29,996 nt of DNA, taken from positions 1 through 29,996 of the IMG/VR virus record IMGVR_UViG_3300047551_000534. One strand, 5' to 3'. The notes beneath the pieces are model-generated. The model ran no database searches and was not told the origin of the DNA. It was given only the letters and a program-made list of their open reading frames with translations. Source of the DNA: a virus. Below are positions 20,641 to 29,804 of this stretch, piece after piece (position 1 is the stretch's first letter; each line of letters begins with the position of its first letter). The position numbers and the translations under genes were made by a program.

Positions 20641-21222
20641 TCAGGGTTTATGTTGGGTATCTGCTATTCTGATGATTTTGTCGTAATTGACGAGGACGGA
20701 GACGAGGCTTTTCTCGAAGGGTTCTTTGTCTTTATTAATATTGCTATCTTCAGTTTTGTTGTTGGTTGGGCTAAGGAAGAGTGATGCCTCAGCTTCACGA
20801 CGAAGAATCAAGCCTCTGGTTACTTTACCTGCTGCAAGATTCCAACGCTTTAGTTCTTGAACAGCTTCCACCCATCGCTCTTGGTTTATCCTTGTTCGCA
20901 TCGTGGATGCTCTCAACCTAGCTGCACCTAAATTATAAGTCCAACTAAGGATTGCAGCAGCTTTATTGTCGTGTTTCGTCAACACTGGACAGGCTTTATA
21001 GACTTGAAGTAGGAACCTCTCTGCATCAAGTTCGAATAATTCCTGTCCTCTTTCTTTTGTGATCTCAGGATCATTCAGTGTTACCTTATCTCCATTCTCG
21101 TACATCGTAGACCCCCAACCTATGGTGGGTACGTTAGCACTACAGAGATAAGGTTTACTTCTCCATCCTTCGAATCTCTTAATCAATGGTTCAGCGATTG
21201 AGATTACTTCTTTGATTCCCAT
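20641..21222 (-). CDS. Endolysin, glycoside hydrolase 24 lysozyme (193 aa)
   Basis: GH24 (T4-type) muramidase. Catalytic Glu18 is in RFEGWR, followed nine residues later by Cys27 (PYLCSANVPTIGWG) where T4 has Asp20, and by Thr33 in place of T4 Thr26. Cys at the Asp position occurs in many phage endolysins and a T4 Cys substitution is known to keep activity. A TRGLILRREAEASLFLS helix closes the domain; the last 50 residues are a charged extension. There is no signal peptide, so release depends on the holin-like protein encoded immediately upstream, with which it overlaps by 19 bases. Confidence 0.9.
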   Translation of the reverse strand: MGIKEVISIAEPLIKRFEGWRSKPYLCSANVPTIGWGSTMYENGDKVTLNDPEITKERGQELFELDAERFLLQVYKACPVLTKHDNKAAAILSWTYNLGAARLRASTMRTRINQERWVEAVQELKRWNLAAGKVTRGLILRREAEASLFLSPTNNKTEDSNINKDKEPFEKSLVSVLVNYDKIIRIADTQHKP

Positions 21223-21668
21223 ACTCTACCCACAAAGTAGAACGAAAGTATCATAGCAAGCATTCCCTCATCGAAATCAGTCCAGCCTGTGACGAGTACA
21301 GAAGTCCAACTACCGTCTTGTAAGAAAGCTAAGTAAAGCCCTGCAATCTTTACTGCTGAGTAAAAGAAAACAAACCAGTAAGTCACTGCAGGTCTAACTA
21401 GTGCTGACAGCGATGCTACCCACTTCCAAGCCTTACCATCAGACTCTGCTTGTTGTTTGAATGCTTCACCGATAGCATCTAATTCATGCTCTTGTAGACG
21501 CTGATATCCCTGCTGTAGAGCAAACTCTGCTTGCATCTTAGCAATAGATACTTCAACGTCTAACTTCTTTAGCTCATGTTCTCTTTCAAACTTACGATCT
21601 AAGATCTTCAGTACTTCAGGGGCTAACCTGAATACACCACCGATAAGAGCACCAATGAGTTCAAACAT
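21204..21668 (-). CDS. Holin-like membrane protein (154 aa)
   Basis: Lies directly upstream of the lysozyme. It starts MFELIGALIGGVFRLAPEVL, a hydrophobic/amphipathic segment, then a long charged coiled-coil region (about 25-80), then two hydrophobic stretches near 90-117 (ALVRPAVTYWFVFFYSAVKIAGLYLAFL) and 130-149 (EGMLAMILSFYFVGRVW). The layout (short N-terminal membrane segment, helical middle, C-terminal hairpin of membrane segments) is like the three-segment holins of marine phages and gene transfer agents. Function as pore former for lysozyme release is inferred from position. Start overlaps the preceding stop (TAATG). Confidence 0.75.
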   Translation of the reverse strand: MFELIGALIGGVFRLAPEVLKILDRKFEREHELKKLDVEVSIAKMQAEFALQQGYQRLQEHELDAIGEAFKQQAESDGKAWKWVASLSALVRPAVTYWFVFFYSAVKIAGLYLAFLQDGSWTSVLVTGWTDFDEGMLAMILSFYFVGRVWESKK

Positions 21669-24274
21669 TACTGCATCTCCTCCGGCATACCAGCCTGGAT
21701 AGCTGGAATAGCTCTAGCAGCACCTCTAGCAGCATCATCAATAACCATCGTAGTCCAATCAATACCTGCTTTCTTACCTAAGTCTACGAGCTTCTTAGCT
21801 GCCGTAAGATCTAGTGTACCATCAGCTTTAGGTGTCAGAGCCTCTGACAATATCCTAGTTGATTTAGGGTCTAACAATAAAGCCTTTAGCTTCTCATCAG
21901 TAGCTGCTGCTGTCTGCTTTGCCCAGAACTTAGACAAGATAGCTGACACAGCCCATGTCGTACTTGCTATTGGGTTTCTTAACTTAGAGATAATCTCTTC
22001 AGGAGGGACACCAACTAATTGCTCAATAGGTGTTGTCGGTACTTCTTTTACATTAAACTTAACATCAGCAGGGTTTACTGACAATCTACGAGCAGCTTCA
22101 GCAAGATTCTCTATATTCTTAGCGTAAGTAGGTCCAAAGACTTTATCGTAAGTAGCCTTACGTGTTCGATCTGTTAGAGCCTCTACAGGGTTTTGTGCTG
22201 ACAGAATATCATCTAACATAAAAGATCTAACAGCATTCAAGGTATCGATGTTACTACCATGAGTACGTAAGAAACGATCTACATTAGTTGGGTTACTGTA
22301 CAGGTTGTTGACGATATCCTGAGCAGTCTTACCTTCTAATTGAAGTAGATTACCTTTCCTAGCCTCTGTAAAGGCATTATTGATTCTTACCTTCTGTGCA
22401 TTCAGCTCAGTAACATCAGTAACTGCTTTACGGATAACATCAGCTTTATCACCCAGTAGAGCTAACTCTGATGAGTTTGATTTCAACCACTTCCTAGCAG
22501 CGTTAACATCTATAATACCGTTTCTCACTGCTGCTTTATCAAAATCAAACAAGAAAGCCTTCATTGCTAAATCAGCACCTTGTTCGCCAGTAACGTCCAT
22601 AAACTGAGACAAAGCAGACTTGTTCTTTGTTAGTACAGGCACAATAGACTCATCAAACTTAGCTCTATCTACCTGCCTAAGTGCTTCTTCACCAAAAGGT
22701 AAACCAACACGGTTTAGATAAGCAGCATCAGCAGCCCTATACTGTGTTACAAAACCTTCAGGAAGTGTGTTGATAACACCATCAACCTTAGTCTTCAGTT
22801 CAGATAGTAAACGTACTGCATTGTCATCTTTAGTGTTTCTAAGCTGACGATTGATCTCTCTCTTTAGCGAGTCTAGATCTTCAATCGTTGCTGCTTTAAA
22901 GACCTGTTCACCACCTTCAGATAAAGGACGACCGAACTCATCAACAAGAGCACTTGGTTGTGTTACTGTCGGCTTAAACTTAGTTGATACATCATTCCAT
23001 ATACGTTGAAATGGGAAAAATTTATCAGCTACTTTTGTGTCAGTAACAAACTGATAAATATCCTCTACACCAGCAGCAGGAAGATTAATATTGTTTTCAT
23101 TAGCAAAAGCAAATGCTTTGTTATATAAAGGAGCTACAGACTTTTTAGCTTCTTCTTCTTTAGTTGCAACTAAGTTAGCTACTCGTTTTCCTATGGTCTG
23201 CTGATCTTCGACACCTAGTTGGGATGCTTTAGCTATCTGAGTATCAATACCTCTTAACTTACGTTGCTGTGTTTTATCTAAAGGAATATCAGCTAGTGCA
23301 TTACGTAGTATTGTATTAGCCTGTGTAGGATCACCGAACAATCTGGTAGCTCTTCCTGATAAGGCATCCATTGCTTGTTCAAACTGTGAACCATACAGAT
23401 TACGGAAAGCAGGGTCTCTACTTGATAAGTTTCTAATCAAATCACCTAGTACAGGATTATTATTCAGCATTGCTGATGCTGGTAGCTGCACACCTGTGGT
23501 AGCACTGATCTGCTGTGATTTAGCTAATGCTTCAGCAAACTTAGGATCTGCCTGTGCTGCTGCTTGGAAGATAGAAGTTACAGTGTTGTCAGCTTGACGT
23601 AGAACCTCTTCTTCAGGAACAGTACCACGAATACGTTGCATCAGTGGTTTAGCCTGACCAGCCATTGCTGTAGCCCTTGGGATAGTTCCTTGAGCAACAC
23701 CACCACTTATACCACCAGCTAAAGCACCAATAACTTGTCCTGTGTCACCAGCAACATTTTGACCAACTTGACCACCGAACTCAGCGGTAACCCCAGGAAC
23801 AAAACCACCTAGTATTCTACGAACAACACCACCAGTACCAGAAGCAATACTAACAGGATCTAGTGCCGATTCAATACCAGCACCAATCAATCGACTACCA
23901 GTATCTGGAGGAGATATCTGCTGATAGCCTAGTGCTTGCTGTGATCGTTGCTGTACAGGCTGAATAACCTGTTGTTCTATCTGTTGCGTTAGAGAAGGCT
24001 GTGTAGAAGGCATTTGCATAGGAGCCTCCATACCACCCATGACTCTCATAGCCTGTGGAACAATGTTAGCCACTGCTCTCTTAGTTACATCAGCTAGATA
24101 ATCAGTTGTAGATGCTCCTGTATCCTGCGGACGATTACGCTGAAATACTTGAGATAGTTCTTTAGGGGTTACTCCACCAGTTTTAGGTAAAGAAGCAGCA
24201 ATCTCATCAATCTCAGCATCAGTTAGTGGTTGAGATGTTCTTACAGTTCTACCGTTAATGGTATAAGTAGGCAT
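21668..24274 (-). CDS. Large internal virion / ejection-type protein (868 aa)
   Basis: 868 aa, one of three consecutive large proteins upstream of lysis genes, like the internal core proteins of T7-like podoviruses. The start MPTYTINGRTVRTSQPLTDA is a short beta segment; residues about 170-200 are Gly-rich (FGGQVGQNVAGDTGQVIGAL), possibly membrane-active, and the remainder is long helices rich in Ala, Leu, Lys and Glu. No lytic transglycosylase motif is seen. AGGAAT precedes the start. Role in DNA ejection across the envelope is inferred from size, order and composition. Confidence 0.7.
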   Translation of the reverse strand: MPTYTINGRTVRTSQPLTDAEIDEIAASLPKTGGVTPKELSQVFQRNRPQDTGASTTDYLADVTKRAVANIVPQAMRVMGGMEAPMQMPSTQPSLTQQIEQQVIQPVQQRSQQALGYQQISPPDTGSRLIGAGIESALDPVSIASGTGGVVRRILGGFVPGVTAEFGGQVGQNVAGDTGQVIGALAGGISGGVAQGTIPRATAMAGQAKPLMQRIRGTVPEEEVLRQADNTVTSIFQAAAQADPKFAEALAKSQQISATTGVQLPASAMLNNNPVLGDLIRNLSSRDPAFRNLYGSQFEQAMDALSGRATRLFGDPTQANTILRNALADIPLDKTQQRKLRGIDTQIAKASQLGVEDQQTIGKRVANLVATKEEEAKKSVAPLYNKAFAFANENNINLPAAGVEDIYQFVTDTKVADKFFPFQRIWNDVSTKFKPTVTQPSALVDEFGRPLSEGGEQVFKAATIEDLDSLKREINRQLRNTKDDNAVRLLSELKTKVDGVINTLPEGFVTQYRAADAAYLNRVGLPFGEEALRQVDRAKFDESIVPVLTKNKSALSQFMDVTGEQGADLAMKAFLFDFDKAAVRNGIIDVNAARKWLKSNSSELALLGDKADVIRKAVTDVTELNAQKVRINNAFTEARKGNLLQLEGKTAQDIVNNLYSNPTNVDRFLRTHGSNIDTLNAVRSFMLDDILSAQNPVEALTDRTRKATYDKVFGPTYAKNIENLAEAARRLSVNPADVKFNVKEVPTTPIEQLVGVPPEEIISKLRNPIASTTWAVSAILSKFWAKQTAAATDEKLKALLLDPKSTRILSEALTPKADGTLDLTAAKKLVDLGKKAGIDWTTMVIDDAARGAARAIPAIQAGMPEEMQ

Positions 24275-24283
24275 TCTTATTCC

Positions 24284-25549
24284 TTAGTCTTCGATAACGT
24301 ACGTAGTACCGCTTGCTGTTCTCCCAGTCCTTCCTTTACCAGAAGAACCTCCTGGAGCTGTACCAAAGGCCTCGTCAAAGCTAGGGAAAATTTCTGCAGC
24401 ATTTCCACCAGATTCTTTTGATATAGCGTTCCTAAAAGGGGTTAACCTACGTTCGTACTGTGCTTGTTCTTTTTTACGTAGAGCTAACAATACTGCTTTT
24501 CTGTCTTCGTTGGTAACCTTTGTATCTTTACCATTGATAAACTGTGTGATTCTGTTAGCAATACGTTGATCAAGAGATCCTGTGTTGGCCAATGCTTCGA
24601 TCTCAGTCTTAGCTTTGTTAGCATCACCAAAGATAGAACTAATTTCTTGTCGTAAAGCAGCCTCACTAAAGGGAGTTCCTTGGTTAATCAATGTAAGAGA
24701 ACTATCAATAGCTGTCACTCTGTCGTTGATTTGTTTTGTTGCTGCTTGTCCTTGAGCAACTAATGCTGCTGTTTGAGGTGTGTTTATAGTTATATTAGTG
24801 CTACTACCTTGTCTGATTTGACCAGTAAATGGTACTTGACTTCCATCAGCGTTGATAGTTACCTGCCTACTTGTATTAGGGTCTAAGTAAACAATTTGAC
24901 CTGTTGTAGAAACACCGACTTTTTGAAGCGATTTTTCTTTAGCTGCCAAAGGAGCAAAGGTACTTTCTTTGTTGATAGCATTATCAAGTTCTTTTAGCTT
25001 TTGATCGATCTCTGCTAACTGCTGATCAGACTCTGCGTTAGGTCTTGCTGCACGTAGATCATCACGAAGCTTTTGTAACTTAGCTACTGTTGGTAGGTTC
25101 TCTGTCAGAGCTTTCCTAGCATCAGCCAATGCTTTAGTTGCCTGAGCACTCTTAAGACCAATCTCTGCTTCAGACTTCAGCTTCGTAGCTTTAATATCCT
25201 CAAGCTTTGCAGCAGTGACGATAGCTTTGTCAACCATACCTCTAGCTTGATAAGCATCGCTGAGAGCATTGTAGAGCTTCTCAGGGTCTTTAAAGTCTAC
25301 GCCACTATCCTTTAGTTCTTTGAAGATAGCTTCTTGCTGTGCAGCCTCTTTAAGCCTAGGATCTTCGATACCGAACAAACCACCTAAGGCTCTACCAGCC
25401 TGTCTCCCACCCTGCAGAGCTACTCGTGTTAGCTGCTGCTCAGGTGTTAACTGAGCAAGCTTTGAGGTAATAGCTTCATCTTCTTGCATCAGTCCAGCCT
25501 GAGCCTGTGCCAAGCTAGGACCGAATAAACTCATTTGTTGCTGTGCCAT
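24284..25549 (-). CDS. Coiled-coil internal virion-type protein (421 aa)
   Basis: 421 aa, highly helical. Residues 110-215 have a long Lys/Ala/Glu/Leu pattern (LEDIKATKLKSEAEIGLKSA onward) of a coiled coil; a beta-like insert around 216-245 (GVSTTGQIVYLDPN then SRQVTI) and a Gly/Ser-rich end (PGGSSGKGRTGRTASG) follow. Gln-rich start MAQQQMSLFGPSLAQAQAGL. An AAGGA ribosome-binding site lies 6 nt before the start, and the gene sits 9 bases from each neighbour. It belongs to the same internal-protein set as its neighbours; no enzymatic motif. The assignment is by context. Confidence 0.65.
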   Translation of the reverse strand: MAQQQMSLFGPSLAQAQAGLMQEDEAITSKLAQLTPEQQLTRVALQGGRQAGRALGGLFGIEDPRLKEAAQQEAIFKELKDSGVDFKDPEKLYNALSDAYQARGMVDKAIVTAAKLEDIKATKLKSEAEIGLKSAQATKALADARKALTENLPTVAKLQKLRDDLRAARPNAESDQQLAEIDQKLKELDNAINKESTFAPLAAKEKSLQKVGVSTTGQIVYLDPNTSRQVTINADGSQVPFTGQIRQGSSTNITINTPQTAALVAQGQAATKQINDRVTAIDSSLTLINQGTPFSEAALRQEISSIFGDANKAKTEIEALANTGSLDQRIANRITQFINGKDTKVTNEDRKAVLLALRKKEQAQYERRLTPFRNAISKESGGNAAEIFPSFDEAFGTAPGGSSGKGRTGRTASGTTYVIED

Positions 25550-25558
25550 TGTTGTTCC

Positions 25559-27622
25559 TTATGGTGCAATCAAGCCTTTAGATAATGCGTCAGCGTATGT
25601 CATATTCAACCCAGGTACAATATCACTAGGTCCGAACATACTACTTAGGATAGAACCAAACAGACTACTACCACCCGATGAGGCTGTGCCACCGGCTCCA
25701 CCGAACAAAGACTGTGTTAGTTGCTGATTAGCTCCAGACCTTGCTGCAGTGGCTGCTAACTGTCTTGCTAACATGTCAGAAATACCTTGACGCTGTAGCG
25801 TACCAGAGGCTTCAATACCTTTAGACTGCATACCAGTAAGGAGATTCTGTCTTGCAAGGTTAGATGAAAATTGTTGCTGTGCTGCTTGCTGTGCTGTGGT
25901 AGCTAACGATGTTGCTGGTGCTAATGCTGCAGCACCCTGAGACAATAACGTACCACGTTCACCTAATGCAGCCTGTCTAGAAGCTAACTCACGTTCTAAC
26001 TGTTGTCTTGCTATAGCTTGTTCTTGTGCTAACAGTTCAGGTGAAGAACCACCATAAGCAGCACCACTTACACCCAATCTACCTTGAGCACGTAAGCGTT
26101 CCTCTGTTGCTAATCGCTGACGAGCAATATCAGGAGCAGACAAAGCAGATAGCTTATTGTAATAATCTTGGGATAGTTGATCGACATTAGTTAAACCAGC
26201 TTGATTAAAAGATTGCTGTGCTGCTTGCATTGCAGCATTCTGAATATCTTGTCCACCTTGCCCGAACAGATTAGTAGTAACACCATAGGGAGTAAACTCA
26301 CCTAGTTGCTGTCCAGTAGTTGTAGCTAACTGGTTATACTGTCCTTGGATGTTCGAAGCTAAGTTGTTGTACTGTTGCTGGCTTAGTTGACCAGAAGCTA
26401 ACAAAGCATCAGCAGCCTCTTTAGCTTGTTGATAGTTTACACCAGCAGTGATCAGATTACCTACAGCATTAGAAGCATTACCACTAGTTAGACCTGTCAG
26501 TAATGTTCCTACAGCATCAGTAAACCCTTTAGTTAAGGAACTACCTAAATTAGAGAATAGTGATTCTATACCTGTAGGCACTGTAGGCGTAGTAGGTACA
26601 GTTGGTGTCGTTGGTGTTGTTGGTGTTGTTGGTGTAGTAGGAACTACCGGAGGCACTACAGGGGTTGTAGGAGTTACGTTAATGTTTTCATTAGCTATTT
26701 GATTAACTAAATCTTCAGTAGCTTGTGTACCTACAGTATCTAAAGTTGCTAACGTACCAGCACCTAGACCACCAGCAATAACTTCAGCAGGTATTGTAGC
26801 AGCAGGTAAAGGAGTACTTGTTACCGTTAATGTTGGAGTTGTTGTAGGTGTTAATAAACCACCTCCTGCAGCAGCTCCAGCAGCTAAACCAGCATCTAGT
26901 AAACCACCAGTTGTTGCAATAATTTCACTTGTCGCAGCAGGTCCAATAGCATTAAGTGTTGCTAACGATTCTGCTGATAAACCACCAGCAGCGATATCAG
27001 CACCTAAACCAGCAGCAGCTTCCGCACCAAACAAGCTTTCAGCTAGTCCAGGAGCAGCCACTAAAGCTGCCATAGTCCCTAACAAAACTTTACCGAGTCT
27101 TTCGGTTGTTTTATTACGATCAAGAACTCTTGTGCTTACTTCGCCTGTAGTAGGGTCTAAAAAGTCTGCTCTATACTGACCTTCTCCAATACCACTTTGA
27201 TCTGGGTTTAATGTTGATACTTGAACACCACCGTCAGGTGCTCTAAAAGCAGTCCAGTTACGACCACCGAACTCAACCGAACCTGTTTTAATGTCTGATT
27301 GTATCCCTGGTTGTTCTTGGTTAGCTACTTCAGCATCCCACTGAGAGTTTAAAGACTTAAGCTGTGCTCCAAGAAACTCATTAGATCCTTTAAAAGCATT
27401 AGCAACATCGTTTAATGATGCTGTGCCGTTTTTAACAGCATCCACCCAATATTGTAAACCACCTGCATCAGGAGATCTTTGTAGTAATGTCTGATACAAA
27501 CCACTAATGGATGTAGTAGCTTGATCAAAAGCGTTTCTATCTGCATCAACAGTGGCAGCAGGAATATCCTCTGACATACCACCATCCATCATTCTATACC
27601 CAGTCATTTGCTGAATAGCCAT
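25559..27622 (-). CDS. DUF4214-containing internal virion-type protein with Thr-Pro linker (687 aa)
   Basis: Residues about 40-86 (GLYQTLLQRSPDAGGLQYWV and ASLNDVANAFKGSNEF) match the DUF4214 pattern, often linked to extracellular or surface proteins. Next come Ala/Gly-rich stretches near 180-260 that could insert in membranes, a Thr-Pro-Thr repeat linker at about 314-350, and a Gln/Ala-rich helical C-terminal half (450-620). Such composition is frequent in podovirus ejection proteins; a DUF4214 domain in this set is a useful marker. The start overlaps the previous stop (TAATG). Function by context. Confidence 0.7.
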   Translation of the reverse strand: MAIQQMTGYRMMDGGMSEDIPAATVDADRNAFDQATTSISGLYQTLLQRSPDAGGLQYWVDAVKNGTASLNDVANAFKGSNEFLGAQLKSLNSQWDAEVANQEQPGIQSDIKTGSVEFGGRNWTAFRAPDGGVQVSTLNPDQSGIGEGQYRADFLDPTTGEVSTRVLDRNKTTERLGKVLLGTMAALVAAPGLAESLFGAEAAAGLGADIAAGGLSAESLATLNAIGPAATSEIIATTGGLLDAGLAAGAAAGGGLLTPTTTPTLTVTSTPLPAATIPAEVIAGGLGAGTLATLDTVGTQATEDLVNQIANENINVTPTTPVVPPVVPTTPTTPTTPTTPTVPTTPTVPTGIESLFSNLGSSLTKGFTDAVGTLLTGLTSGNASNAVGNLITAGVNYQQAKEAADALLASGQLSQQQYNNLASNIQGQYNQLATTTGQQLGEFTPYGVTTNLFGQGGQDIQNAAMQAAQQSFNQAGLTNVDQLSQDYYNKLSALSAPDIARQRLATEERLRAQGRLGVSGAAYGGSSPELLAQEQAIARQQLERELASRQAALGERGTLLSQGAAALAPATSLATTAQQAAQQQFSSNLARQNLLTGMQSKGIEASGTLQRQGISDMLARQLAATAARSGANQQLTQSLFGGAGGTASSGGSSLFGSILSSMFGPSDIVPGLNMTYADALSKGLIAP

Positions 27623-29154
27623 TATATGACCCTACCTGTTTTTACAAATACGTCCAATTGTTGAACTGAGATTGTCTCTGTTGCTATGTTAGCTTCAATA
27701 CCTAACTGGAACACACCACCAGTGCCACTGATCTGTTTCTCTAACTTACGAACAGATAAACCAGTGTTGTAACCAGTGTTGTACTCATCAATATTGTATT
27801 GAGCTATGTTGTATTCTGCTCTGGTGATCGTTGGCAGTGTTGATTGACTACTTTTGTAACTGTTACTGTAGTCAGTAGCCCATCTAATATTGATCGTGGT
27901 ATTGTTACCACCTATAAGAAGCATCGTCATCTTCTTTAGGATCTTGAAGATACCAGGAGCACCAGCATCAATGTTTGATGTGTAATAAGAGAATGTGTAG
28001 GCTGTGCCGTTATCACTTGCTCCTGAATACTGAGCAATATAGCCTGTACGACTAAAGTACAACTTCCTATCACTAGTAGCACAGAACGATATCGGTGCTA
28101 TAGTCCATGTTGTTACTTTACAAGAACCATCCTGTAGCCTACTCTTTACATCAAAACAATATATTAACTTTCTTGATGGTAGGCTTAGTAAGTAAAACCC
28201 ATCAGGATCTGAGTACACAGCTTTGATGTTGTCATCATTACCATTAGTAGCAACATCAGTGATTAAGTCATTCTTAACATTTCTAGAGATATCAAAGATA
28301 GGGTTTGACTTCTCTTGAATAACCCTAGCTAAACTCTTTACACCGCTATCTGACAAAAAGAAGATATCAGTACCAATATCCTGTACTGTATCTCTACTGA
28401 TACAACCAACACCATCAATAACTTCTACTAAAGAAAGATTTGTTGTAGGATCACTTTGAGCACCGCTGTATACGATGATGGATCTTTTACAAAATATAAT
28501 AAGGTATCCGTTAAAGGCTGCTAAGGCAGTGATGGTGTCAGTGCCATTAGTCAATACTTTTTCTATGTTGATAGATCCTGAAGAGCCTCCAGTCCAAGCA
28601 AAACCCTGCAGGGAATCTGACCATGTAACAGTACGTTTATCAGTACTTGTGTCAGCAACCCATAGACGACCAAAAGCACTTAATACTTCGTTAGCTAATG
28701 GGACAGTACCACTATAGCTAGCATAAGCGGACATCAGTGATATAGTGTTCGTACTGTGTACATATATCAATGGATTATGAGCACGTTGAAAGAAGTAAGT
28801 AAAACCATTAAAGTCTACTGCTTTCCAATTCTGTGCTGTCCAAGTACTACCAGTATACTTCAGTGTTAATGACGTTGTACCTGAGTAGATCTTATTGTCA
28901 CCAATACTTATGATCTCTTTGGTTCCATCAGTCTTAACGACTTCTTTAATCAAAGAAGGCTCTGTGCTGTTAAACCCTGAAGAACTATTTACTTTAATCC
29001 AACCACGACGAGAGGCAATACGACCAAACTGATCAATAACAGCGTTCTCTGCCTTTAAAGCATACTCTTTAGGTAACGTAACAGAAGAGTCCTGTGTGTT
29101 TAAACCAAAGAAACCAGGAGCAACAACTGTTACTGGTCTTAGTTGATCAGCCAT
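27622..29154 (-). CDS. Tail-tube or stabilisation-type protein, beta-rich (510 aa)
   Basis: 510 aa, mostly beta. It starts with PVTVVAPGFFGLNTQDSSVT and an ENAVIDQFGRIASRRGW segment, a beginning typical of the P22-gp10/T7 gp12-like tail proteins that seal and extend the portal. Repeated strands with Trp and Gly suggest a propeller-like body (LAAFNGYLIIFCKRSIIVYS, FFLSDSGVKSL, GFYLLSLPSRKLIYCFD). TAATG overlap at both ends with neighbours shows tight coupling. It would be part of the short tail below the adaptor; exact family not certain. Confidence 0.75.
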   Translation of the reverse strand: MADQLRPVTVVAPGFFGLNTQDSSVTLPKEYALKAENAVIDQFGRIASRRGWIKVNSSSGFNSTEPSLIKEVVKTDGTKEIISIGDNKIYSGTTSLTLKYTGSTWTAQNWKAVDFNGFTYFFQRAHNPLIYVHSTNTISLMSAYASYSGTVPLANEVLSAFGRLWVADTSTDKRTVTWSDSLQGFAWTGGSSGSINIEKVLTNGTDTITALAAFNGYLIIFCKRSIIVYSGAQSDPTTNLSLVEVIDGVGCISRDTVQDIGTDIFFLSDSGVKSLARVIQEKSNPIFDISRNVKNDLITDVATNGNDDNIKAVYSDPDGFYLLSLPSRKLIYCFDVKSRLQDGSCKVTTWTIAPISFCATSDRKLYFSRTGYIAQYSGASDNGTAYTFSYYTSNIDAGAPGIFKILKKMTMLLIGGNNTTINIRWATDYSNSYKSSQSTLPTITRAEYNIAQYNIDEYNTGYNTGLSVRKLEKQISGTGGVFQLGIEANIATETISVQQLDVFVKTGRVI

Positions 29155-29804
29155 TATACTGCTTCCCAGAGCACTTGATCAGGCTCTCTACCAGCTTCAA
29201 TGGATATGTAGTTAGCTAACACTTTACGGTATAGGTCTGCCTGCTGATCGGACATACGACCACCATCTTCTCCACGTTCGTTGATAGCACGTAGATAAGC
29301 ACCTTGAATAACTACATCTGATGGTACATAGATAACATCAGTATCGTTAACAAGATCTGCCTGTGGTACACAGCAGTCAAACTTTAATGTATAGACTGCA
29401 TCAGGGACAGGAAAGACATCAACAGACAATACACCAGCAGAAGATGATGTAGCCATTGCATAGCTATTAGGACGACCTGAAGGAGCACTTAGCACATTTA
29501 AGTACATGTTCATCTCAGGACCAGATAGCTGACGTAGATACCAATGTGCTGCTGGTATGTAAGCATCTTCAATCTTAGTTCTCAGGTTCGTTCCTGATAA
29601 AGCATAGTTAGTTGTAGTGGCTGCAGTGGTAACTGTGATGGTTTGTCGTAATACAGACCAATTCCAAGCATCTTCAACCTCACGCTTGGCTTCGTTGACC
29701 ATATCACCAATAAGTTTGGAGTAATCACTTTGAGTGACTACAACAACCTCATCCTCACGGATTCGACGCAGCACACCATTAACACAATCAAGAAAGGTAG
29801 CCAT
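29154..29804 (-). CDS. Head-tail adaptor / tail tubular A-like protein (216 aa)
   Basis: I prefer ATG 29804, overlapping the preceding stop (TAATG) with AAGGTG 8 nt upstream; an in-frame ATG at 29810 would add two residues. The product has the features of podovirus adaptor proteins: helical start (FLDCVNGVLRRIREDEVV), a KLIGDMVNEAKREVEDAWNW helix with a Trp, a central beta section (IDAYIPAAHW-like), and a C-terminal helix RMSDQQADLYRKVLANYISI. It would dock under the portal and carry the tail. Order adaptor then tail-tube protein then internal proteins is typical. Confidence 0.75.
   Translation of the reverse strand: MATFLDCVNGVLRRIREDEVVVVTQSDYSKLIGDMVNEAKREVEDAWNWSVLRQTITVTTAATTTNYALSGTNLRTKIEDAYIPAAHWYLRQLSGPEMNMYLNVLSAPSGRPNSYAMATSSSAGVLSVDVFPVPDAVYTLKFDCCVPQADLVNDTDVIYVPSDVVIQGAYLRAINERGEDGGRMSDQQADLYRKVLANYISIEAGREPDQVLWEAV

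Noticed and set aside
26448-26702. Plus-strand open frame rich in Val-Gly repeats
   Set aside because: It is the complement of the Thr-Pro linker in the DUF4214 protein and has no ribosome-binding site.
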